Origin: RGIG2161 sp964525525
Lineage (GTDB): Bacteria > Bacillota > Clostridia > Oscillospirales > CAG-272
Assembly: GCA_964525525.1 (NCBI GenBank)
Contig: CAZGHD010000004.1
Span: 1-37,907 of the forward strand
DNA: 37,907 nt
Direction of reading: 5' to 3'
Positions 7,594 to 15,949 of the stretch are shown piece by piece; the first letter of the stretch is position 1; the number at the start of each line of letters is the position of its first letter. Under the pieces are notes generated by a model. That model searched no databases, had not been told where the DNA came from, and worked only from the letters and a program-made list of their open reading frames with translations. The translations under genes and the position numbers were made by a program.

Positions 7594-8520
7594 ATGGCAA
7601 CCACAAAGGAAATCAAAAACCGTATAAAGAGCGTAAAAGATACGCAGAAAATCACTAACGCTATGTGTTTGATCGCTTCTACCAAGCTCCGCAAAGCCAA
7701 AAGTGAGCTTGATTGTACGCGCCCGTATTTTACTGCGCTGCAGGATGAGATCAAGCGTATTTTCAGAACCTCTGAAAACGTAGAAAGCAGATATTTTTAC
7801 CCTTCAACCGGTGAACATGATCTTCCGGGATCCTATGGATATTTGGTTATTACTGCGGATAAGGGACTTGCAGGTGCTTACAATCAGAACGTGATAAAAA
7901 AGGCTCTTGCACTGATGAGCGAGCACGAAAATCCCAAGCTGTTTGTGGTTGGAGAGTACGGTCGTCATTACTTTACTTCGCACAATATTCCTATTGAGCA
8001 AAGCTTTTTGTATACGGCACAGAATCCTACAATCAGCCGTGCAAGAGTAATCAGCAGTATTCTTTTGGATTTATTCAACAGGGGAGAACTTGCGAAAATA
8101 TTTGTAGTATATACCGATATGCACGGTGCCATAGATTCCGAGGCGCTTTCAACAAGACTTTTGCCTTTTCACCGTGCGGATTTTATCGTGCCGGACAGCC
8201 ATGAGAAAAAAATTAAAATTCCGTTTGAGTTTGAGCCTACGATGGAAACGGTGCTGGATAACGTCGTTCCGAGTTACGTAACGGGATTTATTTACAGTGC
8301 GTTGATCGACAGCTTTTGCAGTGAGCAAAATGCCCGCATGAACGCTATGGATTCGGCAAACCGCAATGCACAGAAGTTGCTTGACGAGTTATCTCTCCAG
8401 TATAACCATATCCGTCAGGGCGCGATTACGCAGGAGATAACAGAGGTTGCCGCGGGTGCTAAAAGCATGAAAAGAAAATCAAAACAAAACTTAAATAGAG
8501 GAGGTGCGGTGACGTTATGA
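7594..8520 (+). CDS. atpG: ATP synthase subunit gamma
   Basis: The central rotor shaft. The N-terminal helix reads MATTKEIKNRIKSVKDTQKI, followed by TNAMCLIASTKLRKAK, both hallmarks of gamma. The C-terminal helix contains NAMDSANRNAQKLLDEL and ITQEITEVAAGA. At 308 residues it is slightly longer than most, with a basic tail (KRKSKQNLNRGG) whose codons contain the AGGAGG site of atpD. It starts 4 bp after the atpA stop and overlaps atpD by 4 bp. Confidence 0.93.
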   Translation: MATTKEIKNRIKSVKDTQKITNAMCLIASTKLRKAKSELDCTRPYFTALQDEIKRIFRTSENVESRYFYPSTGEHDLPGSYGYLVITADKGLAGAYNQNVIKKALALMSEHENPKLFVVGEYGRHYFTSHNIPIEQSFLYTAQNPTISRARVISSILLDLFNRGELAKIFVVYTDMHGAIDSEALSTRLLPFHRADFIVPDSHEKKIKIPFEFEPTMETVLDNVVPSYVTGFIYSALIDSFCSEQNARMNAMDSANRNAQKLLDELSLQYNHIRQGAITQEITEVAAGAKSMKRKSKQNLNRGGAVTL

Positions 8521-9917
8521 ACGGAAAAATCGTACAAGTATCGGGTTCAGTAATTGACGTGGCTTTCCCGGAAGGAAAACTGCCGAAAATAAAAGAAGCA
8601 CTTACCGTCACGCTTGACAATAGCGTACGAGTGATGGAAGTTGCGGGACATATCGGTAACCGTACCGTTCGCTGCATCATGCTCTCCGAGAGCGAGGGCT
8701 TATATCGCGGTATGGAGGTTGCCGCTACCGGCAATAACATTTGCGTTCCCGTGGGCGGAGCAACGCTCGGCAGAATGTTTAACGTTTTAGGCGAGCCTAT
8801 TGACGGCGGCGCGCCTATTGATGACCGCACAGAAAAATGGAATATTCATAGAACCGCACCGAGCTTTGACGAGCAGAGTCCTGCCGTTGAAATTCTGGAA
8901 ACGGGCATCAAGGTCATTGACCTTTTGGAACCTTATCCAAAGGGCGGTAAGATCGGTCTGTTCGGCGGTGCCGGTGTCGGCAAGACCGTTCTGATTCAGG
9001 AACTGATTCATAACGTTGCTATGGAGCACGGCGGTTATTCTATTTTTACCGGCGTTGGCGAGCGTTCCCGAGAGGGTAACGACCTTTGGAAAGAAATGAA
9101 TGAAAGCGGTGTTATAGATAAGACTGCTCTTGTTTTCGGGCAGATGAACGAAGCTCCCGGAGTTCGTATGCGTGTAGCACTTTCAGGCCTTACGATGGCG
9201 GAATATTTCCGTGACAAAGAAAATAAGGATGTCCTTTTGTTTATCGATAACATCTACCGTTTTGTCCAAGCGGGCAGTGAGGTTTCAACTTTGCTCGGCC
9301 GTATGCCTTCCGCCGTTGGCTATCAGCCTACGCTTGCAGAAGAAATGGGAGCTTTGCAGGAGAGAATTACTTCCACAAAGAGCGGATCTGTAACCTCGGT
9401 TCAGGCGGTTTACGTGCCTGCGGATGACCTTACTGACCCTGCGCCCGCTACAACTTTCTCTCATCTTGACGCGACAACTGTTTTAAGCAGAAAAATTGCC
9501 GAGCAAGGTATCTATCCGGCTGTTGATCCGCTTGAATCTACGTCAAGAATTCTGGAAGCCAGCGTCGTAGGTGAGGAACATTACAGTATTGCAAGACGAG
9601 TGCAGGAAACACTTCAAAAGTACAGCGAACTGCAGGATATTATTGCTATTCTCGGTATGGAAGAACTCAGCGATGAGGATAAACTGACCGTCGGCAGGGC
9701 AAGAAGAGTCCAGCGTTTCCTTGCTCAGCCTACTCACGTTGCGGAGAAGTTTACCGGTATTCCGGGTATCTATGTTCCTCTGACGGAAACTCTCAGGGGC
9801 TTCAAGGCAATAGTAGACGGCGAAATGGATAAGTATCCCGAGGCGGCGTTTTATAATGTCGGCACGCTTGACGACGTTATCGCCAAAGCCGAGAAGATCA
9901 AAAACGGTGAAATATGA
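8517..9917 (+). CDS. atpD: ATP synthase subunit beta
   Basis: The catalytic subunit of F1. It has Walker A GGAGVGKT (residues 150-157), the catalytic glutamate segment GERSREGNDL, Walker B LLFIDNIYRF, and the DELSEED-loop variant EELSDED that contacts gamma and epsilon. It is 466 residues long, normal for the family. The ATG overlaps the atpG stop (ATGA); AGGAGG lies 12 nt upstream, a slightly long spacing. Confidence 0.95.
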   Translation: MNGKIVQVSGSVIDVAFPEGKLPKIKEALTVTLDNSVRVMEVAGHIGNRTVRCIMLSESEGLYRGMEVAATGNNICVPVGGATLGRMFNVLGEPIDGGAPIDDRTEKWNIHRTAPSFDEQSPAVEILETGIKVIDLLEPYPKGGKIGLFGGAGVGKTVLIQELIHNVAMEHGGYSIFTGVGERSREGNDLWKEMNESGVIDKTALVFGQMNEAPGVRMRVALSGLTMAEYFRDKENKDVLLFIDNIYRFVQAGSEVSTLLGRMPSAVGYQPTLAEEMGALQERITSTKSGSVTSVQAVYVPADDLTDPAPATTFSHLDATTVLSRKIAEQGIYPAVDPLESTSRILEASVVGEEHYSIARRVQETLQKYSELQDIIAILGMEELSDEDKLTVGRARRVQRFLAQPTHVAEKFTGIPGIYVPLTETLRGFKAIVDGEMDKYPEAAFYNVGTLDDVIAKAEKIKNGEI

Positions 9918-10327
9918 TGAAGGCTTTTTCACTGACAGTTCTTGCCGCTGAAAAACCGTTTTATGAGGGTGAGTGCGTTTCTCTCGTGCTTCCGACTGTT
10001 GACGGTCAATACGGCGTTCAGGCAGGGCATAGTAATATGATTGCCGCCGTTGTTCCGGGTGAGCTTAGATTCACGGTGCCAAGCGGTGAAATCACGATAG
10101 CTGCCGTTTCGGGTGGGCTTGTAAAGGTGGAAAGCGGTAAGGTTCTTATACTTGTAGATACAGCCGAACGTCCAGAAGAAATTGATGAAATCAGAGCACG
10201 GCATTCAGCAGAGCAAGCTAAAGAAGCCATTTTGCAAAAGAAAAGCATACAGGATTATTATGCTGCTCAAAGCAGAATGGCAAGAGCGCTTAACAGACTT
10301 CGCGTAAAAAGTCATCAAAGCAGATAG
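9914..10327 (+). CDS. atpC: ATP synthase subunit epsilon
   Basis: The rotor-foot subunit that can inhibit ATP hydrolysis. It is 137 residues with the N-terminal beta-sandwich motif (LPTVDGQYGVQAGHSNMIAAV, G-x-x-G-x-x-x-x-H pattern) and a C-terminal helical hairpin (RARHSAEQAKEA ... MARALNRLRVK). The start overlaps the atpD stop by 4 bp (ATGATG; either ATG is possible). It is the last gene of the operon, followed by a strong terminator. Confidence 0.92.
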   Translation: MMKAFSLTVLAAEKPFYEGECVSLVLPTVDGQYGVQAGHSNMIAAVVPGELRFTVPSGEITIAAVSGGLVKVESGKVLILVDTAERPEEIDEIRARHSAEQAKEAILQKKSIQDYYAAQSRMARALNRLRVKSHQSR

Positions 10328-10341
10328 AATTTGTGTAAGAA

Positions 10342-10390
10342 AAACACCGTCACCGTAAGGTTTTGCCTTCCTTGACGGTGTTTGATTTTG
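10342..10390 (+). terminator. Terminator of the ATP synthase operon
   Basis: An 11-bp perfect stem (AAACACCGTCA / TGACGGTGTTT) with a 20-nt loop is followed by GATTTTG, 14 bp after the atpC stop. Confidence 0.8.
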
Positions 10391-10451
10391 CTCACAAAAA
10401 CATATAGTAGCGATAAATTTACAACAAATTATCATACTTGCGATTTTGTGA

Positions 10452-10480
10452 TTGCAATTTTGCGCGATACATGGTAAAAT
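10452..10480 (+). promoter_or_regulatory. Probable promoter of the alpha-galactosidase gene
   Basis: TTGCAA (10452-10457), a 17-bp spacer and TAAAAT (10475-10480) lie about 40 bp before the gene. The hexamers are near consensus. Confidence 0.6.
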
Positions 10481-10522
10481 ATATACGATCACTCAGATAA
10501 ACTATGAAAGGTAACTTCTGAC

Positions 10523-12685
10523 ATGAGTATTAAATTTGATAACGAAAAAAGTATTTTTACCATAAGCACCAAAAATTCAAAGTATGTTTTTCAGATCCTG
10601 TACGGAAAATATCCCGTTCATCTTTTCTACGGTGAGCCGAACGGCGAGTATGACGAACATAAAGTAAATTGGCTTGCTTTTGCTCCTTACTATCCCGAGC
10701 ACGGCGCAAATTACACTCCCGACCTTTGCAAGAGAGAGTATGCCGGTTTTGACAACGGAGACTTCCGCACGTCTTCTCTTAAAATAAGAAACGCGAACGG
10801 AGATATGTCTACCGACCTTATCTATAAGTCTTACAGAGTTTTCGACGGCAGACTTGAGCTCCCCGGACTTCCGTTTGCAGACGCGGATAAAGACACCGAG
10901 ACTCTTGAGCTTACCATGATGGACGAGCTTACCGGCGTCGAGGTAAAGCTCTACTACACGGTATTTTATAACGAGGATATTATCTCCCGTTACGTCTCTA
11001 TCAAAAACGGCGGAGAGAACAAGGTCGTTATCGAAAAGTGTATGAGTTTGCTTCTCGACCTGCCTGATCACGATTACGATATGATAAGTCTTTACGGTCA
11101 GCACTGGATGGAGCGTAACTATCAGCGCGTTCCTCTGCATTACGGCGCGCAGAACGTTTTCAGCCGCCGCGGAACCTCCAGCCATCAGTTTAATCCCTTT
11201 ATCGCGCTCGCGGCAAAAGACGCAAACGAAACAGAGGGTAACGTATACGGCTTTAACTTCGTATACAGCGGCAGTTTCCTTGATGAGGTTGAGGTAGATC
11301 AGCTCGGTTATACCCGTGTTCAGCTCGGTCTCGGTGAGGAGAATTTCTCGTGGGGACTTGACGTCGGCGAGACCTTCGTTTCTCCCGAAGCTGTTATGAC
11401 CTTCACGTCAGCCGGTATCGGCCAGATGTCCCGCAACTTCCACAAATTTGTTAAATCTCACATCCTTCCGCCCGAGCCGTTTGCAAACCGTCCCGTGGTT
11501 CTTAACACTTGGGAGGCGTGCTATATGGATATTAACGAGGATGTACTGCTCGAGTTTGCTGACGCGGCAGTAGACGTTGGTATCGATATGATAGTTATGG
11601 ATGACGGCTGGTTCGGCGAGCGCCACGAGGACAATGCAGGTCTCGGCGACTGGTATGAAAATAAAGGGAAATTCCCGCAGGGACTTAAAGCGTTCGTTGA
11701 TAAGATAAAGAGCCGCGGAATAAAGTTCGGTATATGGATAGAGCCCGAGATGGTGAACCCCGATTCCGATCTTTACAGAGCGCATCCAGATTGGTGCTTG
11801 CACTGCAAGGGAAGAACCCGTCTTGAATCACGTCAGCAGCTTGTGCTTGATATGGGTAATCCCGAGGTGGTACAGTATCTCAAGGATAGCTTCACAAAGA
11901 CGTTTGACGGCGTTGCAATAGACTACTTCAAGTGGGATGCAAACAGACATCTTTCGCCCGTAGGCTCTGCTGTTCTCGATCCTGCAAGCCAGGGAGAAGC
12001 GGCATACAGATTTATGCTCGGCAGTTACGAGCTGTTCCGTTGGCTCAAAGAAGCTTTCCCGAACGCAATGCTTGAAAACTGCTCGGGTGGCGGCGGACGT
12101 TACGACCTCGGTATGATGAAGTACAGCACCATGATATGGACGAGCGACAATACCGTTCCTCATCACAGAGTCGGTATACAGCATACGTCGATGCTTGCAT
12201 ATCCTGCGGCAACGATGAGCTGCCACGTTTCAAACCACAATAATATTTGTGACGATCCGAGACAGCTTAAATACCGCTTTGAGGTAGCTCTCGGCGGCGC
12301 TCTCGGATACGAGTTCCATCTTCCCAAAGCAAACGACGAGGTCAAAGCGGCGATAAGAGAGCAGATCAAAACCTACCGTAAATACGAGAAACTTATTCTT
12401 GACGGTGAATATTATCCCGTTGCCAATCCTTTTGAAAAGAATTACAGCGCGTATTATTATACCGACGAAAATCGCGACAAGCTTCTGGTATCTTTCCTTC
12501 AGTTCAGACCCGAGGAAGACGCAAGAGAGATCGTCATTCCTGTCGCTGAAGCGATTGACGGAGCCGTATATCTTGACGAGATCAGCGGTAAAACCTACTC
12601 TGCCGCTGAACTTAAAGCCGGCGTAAAGGTTATGACCGATAATACCGACTGCAACTCGCAGATGTGGTATTTCGTTAAACAGTAA
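10523..12685 (+). CDS. Alpha-galactosidase, glycoside hydrolase family 36
   Basis: Hydrolyses terminal alpha-1,6-galactosides such as melibiose and raffinose-family sugars; no signal peptide, so cytoplasmic. The 720-residue length matches GH36. Residues in the IDYFKWDANR motif include the catalytic nucleophile D472, and WTSDNTV carries the acid/base D542. An upstream MDDGWFG segment and the IEPEMVNPDSDLY segment also fit the GH36 barrel. An AAAGG site precedes the ATG. It has its own promoter and terminator and no adjacent sugar transporter or AraC/LacI regulator, so it appears monocistronic. Confidence 0.93.
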   Translation: MSIKFDNEKSIFTISTKNSKYVFQILYGKYPVHLFYGEPNGEYDEHKVNWLAFAPYYPEHGANYTPDLCKREYAGFDNGDFRTSSLKIRNANGDMSTDLIYKSYRVFDGRLELPGLPFADADKDTETLELTMMDELTGVEVKLYYTVFYNEDIISRYVSIKNGGENKVVIEKCMSLLLDLPDHDYDMISLYGQHWMERNYQRVPLHYGAQNVFSRRGTSSHQFNPFIALAAKDANETEGNVYGFNFVYSGSFLDEVEVDQLGYTRVQLGLGEENFSWGLDVGETFVSPEAVMTFTSAGIGQMSRNFHKFVKSHILPPEPFANRPVVLNTWEACYMDINEDVLLEFADAAVDVGIDMIVMDDGWFGERHEDNAGLGDWYENKGKFPQGLKAFVDKIKSRGIKFGIWIEPEMVNPDSDLYRAHPDWCLHCKGRTRLESRQQLVLDMGNPEVVQYLKDSFTKTFDGVAIDYFKWDANRHLSPVGSAVLDPASQGEAAYRFMLGSYELFRWLKEAFPNAMLENCSGGGGRYDLGMMKYSTMIWTSDNTVPHHRVGIQHTSMLAYPAATMSCHVSNHNNICDDPRQLKYRFEVALGGALGYEFHLPKANDEVKAAIREQIKTYRKYEKLILDGEYYPVANPFEKNYSAYYYTDENRDKLLVSFLQFRPEEDAREIVIPVAEAIDGAVYLDEISGKTYSAAELKAGVKVMTDNTDCNSQMWYFVKQ

Positions 12686-12704
12686 TTATCATAATATAGC
12701 AAAC

Positions 12705-12745
12705 AAGCGGCATCACGAAATCAAATTCGTGATGCCGCTTTTGCG
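12705..12745. terminator. Bidirectional terminator between convergent genes
   Basis: A 15-bp perfect stem (AAGCGGCATCACGAA / TTCGTGATGCCGCTT) with a 6-nt loop is followed by TTTT on the plus strand and TTGTTT on the minus strand. It serves both the alpha-galactosidase gene and the lipoprotein gene. Confidence 0.85.
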
Positions 12746-12748
12746 TCG

Positions 12749-14497
12749 TTATTTGTTTTCCTCAACTAAGGCGTAGGGCAGGGGGAGAGTTACCGTTTCC
12801 GTGCCTGCTACGAATATTTCTTTGATATTCGTGCCTTCTTCGCGGAAGAAGTATTCATTTATCTCGCGGTCTTTTACGCGTTCTTCAAAATCATAGCGTC
12901 CGACCGGCCAGAATACAACTATCGGATCAACGGACTCGTAGTATTCGGAAAATCCGCCACTGTATCCGTGGTGAATGACCTGTAAAAAGTCGGATTTAAG
13001 CGCCTCGCCGTATATTTCAAGAGTTATATTGCTTTCGGTGGTTGCGCTGTCAGCGGGGAATAGGAATGACTGTCCTTCAATCTCTATGCGGGTGACTACG
13101 CTTGAGTCGTTGAGATTGTAAGTGTTTTCGGGATATACGAGGTCGTAGCTTGCCAGTACCGTAACGACAGCGTTACGGATATGGAATACCTGACCGGGAT
13201 GTGCTTTTATAATTTCGGTGTTTTCGGGAAGCTGACCGAGCATTTTAAGAACGTTTGTTCTGCGCTTTGTATATTCACCCTCGTCTACTTTTTCAAGCGT
13301 ACCGTTACCTGTCTCGTCCTCTCCCGATACTCCTTTGAGAATTTCCTCGTTCGGCAGATTAAATATTAATTTTTCTATCTGAAGATCAAATCCACCCTTG
13401 TTCATTATTCTTTTGATTGTTCCCCAATGATCACTGTGAAAATGCGTTATGAACCAAGCCGCGATGTTTATGTTGTCGGGATCGGGGGACAGCTCTTTGA
13501 GAGCGTTTATAAGCAGATCTATGTTGTGATCCGTATTAATTCCGCCGTCAATCACGATAAGGCTTCCGTCTGCTAATTTGAATATGTAGCCCATACCGTT
13601 TTGAAATTCGGTGCCGTTCTCAAGTCCGAGCTGAGTAACCGAGGATTCGTACTCTGCGGTGTATACGTTATCCTCTGCAAGGCCGGGAGTGGTGAACATC
13701 TCTTTGGAATCTACAGTAAGACGTACTTCGGATAAGTTAGCGAGGTACATCATATTAACGATACTCTCGTCGTTTGTAAAGGTCAGGAATTTGTTCTCGC
13801 CGATCTTGTTTTCGGCATATGCGTCAAGACCGCAACTCACGGCGTGCTCGAGATATGCATCGTATTCCTGCTCGTTGGTTTTTGAAATTATAACTAAGTG
13901 AGAGCCGTCTCCGTCGTCAACTATATCGCTAAGAATGCCACCTTGATATGCGGGAATATTGCTGAGCATCTGCTCGGTAACTTCATCAGTGTTCCAGCTT
14001 TCGTCAATTACTGTCAAAGCCGCGTCAAGCTTATTCTCGATAATGCCTGTAATAGCAATATTAGCTTTTGCGGTATAGGCAAAAATAACGTATTTGTTGC
14101 CAACCAGCTCTGTGTGGTAAGAGCCGTAATTTGTGCGTGCAGCAACCTCTTTGGACTCGCTGAATTTTGTGTTTCCGATAAGGATCATGTTCTGATCCGA
14201 GTCGGATTCGTCAACGTTGTTGTCAGAATATACTGCGGGAGCGGTACCGTATACCATTGACATACGGTAGCTGAGGGTAAACGCGAGGTTTTCCTCCATA
14301 ATATTTCCGCCTTTGGGGTATACGATTATAGCGTTGTATGCTCCGTTTTCGTAAAATGTGAAGCCTGGCTTTGTTTCTACGATTTCTCCCGTGGTTTCTT
14401 TGGGATCAGAGGGAGATTGCGGCTCGCTGCTGCAAGCAGTTAATAATAATGTTATCGCAAGCGCGAGCAGAAGAACAAACAGTGATAACTTTTTCAT
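12749..14497 (-). CDS. Metallo-beta-lactamase-fold lipoprotein (ComEC-like hydrolase domain)
   Basis: A 582-residue exported protein. The N terminus is a lipoprotein signal peptide (LALAITLLLTAC, modified Cys at residue 22) followed by a Ser/Pro/Glu-rich linker. Residues about 300-560 are a metallo-beta-lactamase domain: GSLIVIDGGIN, then THFHSDHWG with the HxHxDH zinc motif at H352-H357, and VIHHGYSGG later. The layout resembles the hydrolase domain of ComEC and related secreted hydrolases. Residues 40-290 contain no domain I recognise. The substrate is unknown; a phosphodiester is plausible from the ComEC resemblance, but this is inference. Confidence 0.8.
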   Translation of the reverse strand: MKKLSLFVLLLALAITLLLTACSSEPQSPSDPKETTGEIVETKPGFTFYENGAYNAIIVYPKGGNIMEENLAFTLSYRMSMVYGTAPAVYSDNNVDESDSDQNMILIGNTKFSESKEVAARTNYGSYHTELVGNKYVIFAYTAKANIAITGIIENKLDAALTVIDESWNTDEVTEQMLSNIPAYQGGILSDIVDDGDGSHLVIISKTNEQEYDAYLEHAVSCGLDAYAENKIGENKFLTFTNDESIVNMMYLANLSEVRLTVDSKEMFTTPGLAEDNVYTAEYESSVTQLGLENGTEFQNGMGYIFKLADGSLIVIDGGINTDHNIDLLINALKELSPDPDNINIAAWFITHFHSDHWGTIKRIMNKGGFDLQIEKLIFNLPNEEILKGVSGEDETGNGTLEKVDEGEYTKRRTNVLKMLGQLPENTEIIKAHPGQVFHIRNAVVTVLASYDLVYPENTYNLNDSSVVTRIEIEGQSFLFPADSATTESNITLEIYGEALKSDFLQVIHHGYSGGFSEYYESVDPIVVFWPVGRYDFEERVKDREINEYFFREEGTNIKEIFVAGTETVTLPLPYALVEENK

Positions 14498-14530
14498 ACA
14501 GACACTTCCTTGATATTAAATATTAGGTTA

Positions 14531-14559
14531 ATTATAGCAAAGCACCGATAAAAAATCAA
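14531..14559 (-). promoter_or_regulatory. Probable promoter of the MBL lipoprotein gene
   Basis: Minus-strand TTGATT (14554-14559), a 17-bp spacer and TATAAT (14531-14536), about 35 bp upstream of the start codon. Confidence 0.7.
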
Positions 14560-14651
14560 TTAACATAATGTAAAAATAAAATCGGGGGGACTTGCACGGG
14601 GAAAATTTTCGTGAATATAATTAGATTATATGTAATTTCGGGGGGATCGGT

Positions 14652-15329
14652 ATGTTTTCGGTGTTTTCACTTTTTTCGGATTTTATGTGCGTTTTGCTCG
14701 GGGTTTCTGCGATAAATAATAATTTTCCTCCACCGCTATCGGCAAAGGAGGAACACGAATGCTTTGTTTTGGCAAACAGCGGAGACGAAACCGCCCGCAG
14801 TAAATTAATTGAACATAATCTGCGCCTTGTAGCGCATATAGTGAGAAAGTACTATTCCGCATATCAAACGTCTGACGACCTTATATCCATCGGGTGCATA
14901 GGGCTTATCAAGGCCATCGACTCTTTCGACATCAACGCAGGCGCGAGATTTGCAACGTACGGAGCAAAATGTATACAAAACGAGATACTTATGTATTTTC
15001 GCTCGCAAAAGAAACTATCACAGGAGGTGTCTATTAACGAAACGATAGATATAGATCACAACGGAAATCCGCTCACCTACATTGATATAATAAGCTGTGA
15101 AGATACGATAGCGGACGATATAGATGCCAGACTCAAGACCGAACGAGCGCTTGAATACGTGAGTAGAAATTTGAGCGACAGAGAGAGGAAAATAATAATA
15201 AAAAGATACGGCCTTGACGGTTCAACACCCAAAGCGCAAAGAGAAGTTGCACTTGAAATGGGAATATCAAGGTCGTACGTCAGCAGAATAGAAAAAGCGG
15301 CTCTTGAAAAGATAAAAAAGGGGTTTTGA
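14652..15329 (+). CDS. sigK: RNA polymerase sigma factor, SigK type (late mother-cell sporulation sigma)
   Basis: A sigma-70 family factor of 225 residues. Region 2 reads LIEHNLRLVAHIVRKYYSA ... DLISIGCIGLIKAIDSFD, and region 4 ends SDRERKIIIKRYGLDG ... ISRSYVSRIEKAALEKI. Both match sporulation sigmas most like SigK. The N terminus (VFSLFSDFMCVLLGVS before AINNNFPPPLS) aligns with the pro-sequence of Bacillus pro-SigK, where cleavage falls just before YVKNNAFPQPLS. This suggests an inactive membrane-associated precursor processed by an SpoIVFB-type protease. The gene is intact, with no skin-like insertion. A G-rich site (GGGGGGAT) precedes the ATG. SigE or SigG assignment is less likely because of the pro-sequence match. 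Confidence 0.82.
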   Translation: MFSVFSLFSDFMCVLLGVSAINNNFPPPLSAKEEHECFVLANSGDETARSKLIEHNLRLVAHIVRKYYSAYQTSDDLISIGCIGLIKAIDSFDINAGARFATYGAKCIQNEILMYFRSQKKLSQEVSINETIDIDHNGNPLTYIDIISCEDTIADDIDARLKTERALEYVSRNLSDRERKIIIKRYGLDGSTPKAQREVALEMGISRSYVSRIEKAALEKIKKGF

Positions 15330-15389
15330 ATATCTTTTCCGAAAATGGCAATAATATCCTATAAGAAACAGGAACGGAGAAAATATTTT

Positions 15390-15680
15390 ATGGTAAAGGG
15401 CTGTCAGAAAAAGGTGATATGCATTAAGGATACGGGCAGTGAAATGTTCGAAGAGGCGTTTTTTATTATGAAACCGTCCAGAGACGGCGCGCGTAAAGAG
15501 ACTGATATGATACGGGAAGCGCGCCGTATTCTTGAAAACAGCAGAGTTCAGCCCGGCAGAATTCCGCATCAGGCGAGAAATAATAAAAATTCAAAAATGA
15601 TGATATTTTCTTTTTTGTTTGGAGTTATGTCTGCCGCCGCGGCGTGCGCGGTAATTACTGTTTTTGTAAATCTCCTTTAG
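15390..15680 (+). CDS. Small membrane-anchored hypothetical protein
   Basis: I do not recognise a named family. The 96-residue protein has a soluble N-terminal part (FFIMKPSRDGARKETDMIREARRILENS, not all shown) and one C-terminal membrane helix (about residues 70-95, MIFSFLFGVMSAAAACAVIT). The open frame begins at 15345, but the ATG at 15390 has a GGAG site 10 nt upstream and is preferred. It sits 60 bp after sigK in the same direction and may be co-transcribed with it; a sporulation role is only a guess from position. Confidence 0.65.
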   Translation: MVKGCQKKVICIKDTGSEMFEEAFFIMKPSRDGARKETDMIREARRILENSRVQPGRIPHQARNNKNSKMMIFSFLFGVMSAAAACAVITVFVNLL

Positions 15681-15696
15681 AGTCTGCGCCTTAATA

Positions 15697-15725
15697 TTGA
15701 CTAACGCGGAATTTTATGGTATAAT
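15697..15725 (+). promoter_or_regulatory. SigA-type promoter of the RNase J gene
   Basis: TTGACT (15697-15702), a 17-bp spacer and TATAAT (15720-15725). The predicted transcript starts near 15732, about 218 nt before the start codon. Confidence 0.82.
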
Positions 15726-15731
15726 AGTGTT

Positions 15732-15949
15732 AAGATTAATTTGGAATTGCGCTGATTTTCAGCTTTAACTTAAAATATTCCGAGGGGCGTTTGTCGGGAT
15801 ATTTATATAAAAATCGAATAATCGGACCGCATTCGGCTTGTTTTTTGACAGGCTTTGTTTTGTTGTGCCATTTGACCGCGAGAAAATGACACGACGGTTT
15901 TGTTATGCAAACATATTGTTTTTTTGAATTTATTGAAAGGAGAATTTTT
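15732..15949 (+). other. Long structured 5' leader of the RNase J mRNA
   Basis: About 218 nt of untranslated RNA is predicted from the promoter position. Three hairpins can be drawn: GCTGA-TTT-TCAGC (15751-15763); an 11-bp stem AAATATTCCGA / TCGGGATATTT with one G-U pair (15773-15804); and a 12-bp stem with one mismatch, GTTGTGCCATTT / AAATGACACGAC (15862-15895), followed by GGTTTTG. No known riboswitch core is recognised. Confidence 0.5.

Noticed and set aside
4147..10327. N-ATPase (Na+-type second ATPase operon lacking delta)
   Set aside because: Those operons have a different order (beta, epsilon first, with AtpQ/AtpR). This one follows the standard a-c-b-alpha-gamma-beta-epsilon order, and the delta C-terminal part is present within alpha.
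14652..15329. Skin-like element within sigK
   Set aside because: The reading frame is continuous through regions 2 to 4.
15732..15949. Known riboswitch upstream of RNase J
   Set aside because: The hairpins do not match any riboswitch core I know, and RNase J is not a typical riboswitch target.
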